A stretch of 64,000 bases of DNA, taken from positions 1 through 64,000 of the forward strand of contig JAWBSH010000009.1 in the NCBI GenBank assembly GCA_038843015.1, written 5' to 3'. The translations under genes were made by a program, and so were the position numbers. Origin of the DNA: Zestosphaera sp. GTDB taxonomy: Archaea; Thermoproteota; Thermoprotei_A; Sulfolobales; NBVN01. Positions 62,871 through 64,000 of this stretch are shown in pieces (position 1 is the first letter of the stretch; each line of letters begins with the position of its first letter). The notes under the pieces were generated by a model. That model did not search any database and was not told where the DNA came from. It was given only the letters and a program-made list of their open reading frames with translations.

Positions 62871-64000
62871 GTGTTAGGGTTGGTCTGGTCTACTCTGAAG
62901 ATATTGCGCGAGAATCCTGACTTAATGAGGGAAGTACTGAGGAAGAGGTTTATGGATGTTTCCTTAGTTGATAAGTTTCTGGAGCTAGATAAGGAGTGGA
63001 GGAAGACACAGACAGAACTTAATAAGTTGAGGCACAAACACAACTTAATAAGTTCTAAAATCGCTAACCTGCCTCCTGGGGAGAGAGAAGCCGCGGTAGC
63101 TGAAGCTAAAGAGTTACTCAATAAGATATCTGAGATGGAGAAGAGGCTTGATGAGGTAGAGAAAGAAAGGAATTTAGTACTTGATAGGATGCCTTCACTA
63201 CTTCACGACTCCGTCCCTGTAGGTCCTGACGAAAGCTATAATGCTGTGGTGCGTGTCTGGGGTAAAGCCAAGGTTCAGCGAAAACACTTGAGTGACTTCC
63301 TTAACGAGACTGAAGGTAAGGGTGTTAGGATGGATTACGAGGTAGTTGATAAGGAGTTCGTAGGTCATGCTGACGTACTTGAGTACGTGCTCAGGCTCGG
63401 CGACACTATTAAGGCTGGGGAGGTTGCTGGATCTAGATTCTACTACTTGTTTGAGGATCTTGTGTGGCTTGATTTCGCTCTACTCTCTTACGCTATGGAC
63501 TACTTAACTAGTAAAGGCTTCGTCTTAGTTTTGCCTCCGTACATGCTTAGAGGTAAGTATATGGAGGCAGTAGAAGAATTTACAGCGTTTAAAGACGCTT
63601 TATACAAGATTGAGGATGAAGACTTATACCTCATAGCTACTGCTGAGCACCCCCTAGCAGCTCTGCACGCCGGTGAGATAATACCTGAGGACGAGCTACC
63701 TAAGCTGTACGTAGGTGTTAGTCCCTGCTTCAGGAAAGAAGCAGGTGCTGCCAGCAGAGACATTAAAGGGATCTTCAGAGTTCATCAGTTCCATAAAGTT
63801 GAGCAGTTTGCTTATACGATGCCTGAGCAGTCTTGGGACGTATTCAACCTCTTGATACAGAATGCTGAAGAACTCTATAAAGGTCTTGAAATACCTTACA
63901 GGGTAGTCAACATAGCTTCTGGAGAGCTTAACTTAAGGGCCGCTATGAAATACGACTTAGAAGCTTGGTACCCGGCTCAAGGCAAGTTCAGAGAGTTAGT
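62871..64000 (+). CDS. serS: Seryl-tRNA synthetase (3' end outside window)
   Basis: First about 376 residues of a standard (not methanogen-type) SerRS. GTG 62871 fits the TATA; TTG 62880 is an alternative. The N-terminal coiled-coil arm (LDKEWRKTQTELNKLRHKHN...) binds the long arm of tRNA-Ser; then FVLVLPPYMLRG (motif 1), ATAEHPLAALH, PCFRKEAGAASRDIKGIFRVHQF (motif 2, shortened to FRKEAGAAS..GIFRVHQF) and ASGELNLRAAMKYDLEAWYP. Charges tRNA-Ser. Motif 3 lies beyond the window. Confidence 0.96.
   Translation, partial: MLGLVWSTLKILRENPDLMREVLRKRFMDVSLVDKFLELDKEWRKTQTELNKLRHKHNLISSKIANLPPGEREAAVAEAKELLNKISEMEKRLDEVEKERNLVLDRMPSLLHDSVPVGPDESYNAVVRVWGKAKVQRKHLSDFLNETEGKGVRMDYEVVDKEFVGHADVLEYVLRLGDTIKAGEVAGSRFYYLFEDLVWLDFALLSYAMDYLTSKGFVLVLPPYMLRGKYMEAVEEFTAFKDALYKIEDEDLYLIATAEHPLAALHAGEIIPEDELPKLYVGVSPCFRKEAGAASRDIKGIFRVHQFHKVEQFAYTMPEQSWDVFNLLIQNAEELYKGLEIPYRVVNIASGELNLRAAMKYDLEAWYPAQGKFREL

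Overview
The window is a gene-dense stretch of chromosome from a hyperthermophilic crenarchaeon (Thermoproteota), probably Desulfurococcales-like; no genus can be proved from the sequence alone. The evidence is a reverse gyrase, ribosomal protein S30e, an Elf1-like factor, a TFE-beta/Rpc34-type winged-helix protein, TFS and Rpo11, GGGP synthase for ether lipids, the archaeal FBP aldolase/phosphatase, GatDE, an A-type ATP synthase operon, intron-bearing tRNAs, and many GTG/TTG starts that sit about 27 bp below TATA boxes (leaderless transcripts).

Layout. 1-7.2 kb: end of a phosphohexomutase, a Trm112-like zinc protein, TIP49, Trm1, a GT-C-like membrane protein and a ferritin-like protein. 7.2-11.5 kb: an accessory zone with a truncated tnpB, a wrecked class V aminotransferase, further mobile-element debris, a large secreted protein of unknown function and a nested inverted repeat. 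11.5-25.4 kb: MazG, Sec61-beta, DUF432-MscS, TIM, FBPA/P, reverse gyrase, Nnr-PyrG and IorAB. 25.4-32 kb: a C/D box sRNA, a P-type H+-ATPase, tRNA-Leu(CAG), GatE, GatD and S30e. 32-41 kb: a GC-rich structured-RNA candidate, Nop5-fibrillarin, an HTH protein, THEP1, TFE-beta, a second copy of the secreted protein, Elf1-GGGPS and a PIN-ATPase. 41.6-50.9 kb: the ATP synthase operon H-I-K-E-C-F-A-B-D plus a UPF0216 gene. 50.9-55.2 kb: a tandem Sm/Hfq-like protein, CCA-adding enzyme, ThpR, tRNA-Pro(GGG) and a class III aminotransferase. 55.2-58.3 kb: a decayed tnpB, tRNA-Thr(CGT), small genes, a GINS-like gene and another structured GC-rich island. 58.3-64 kb: PCNA-PriS facing Csl4, a Pcc1-like gene, Rpo11, TFS, a METTL5-like methyltransferase, a second C/D sRNA and SerS (cut by the window end).

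How it fits together. Most genes are housekeeping information processing: RNA modification (C/D sRNAs beside their Nop5/fibrillarin partners, Trm1, Trm112, METTL5, CCA enzyme, ThpR), replication (PCNA, PriS, GINS) and transcription (Rpo11, TFS, Elf1, TFE-beta). Energy genes are the ATP synthase and IorAB. The non-housekeeping signals are (i) six scattered IS200/IS605-type right ends, one of which forms the C-terminus of triosephosphate isomerase, (ii) a two-copy family of large membrane-anchored secreted proteins with no recognised function, (iii) several GC-rich, hairpin-rich intergenic islands, and (iv) two well-formed C/D box sRNA genes.
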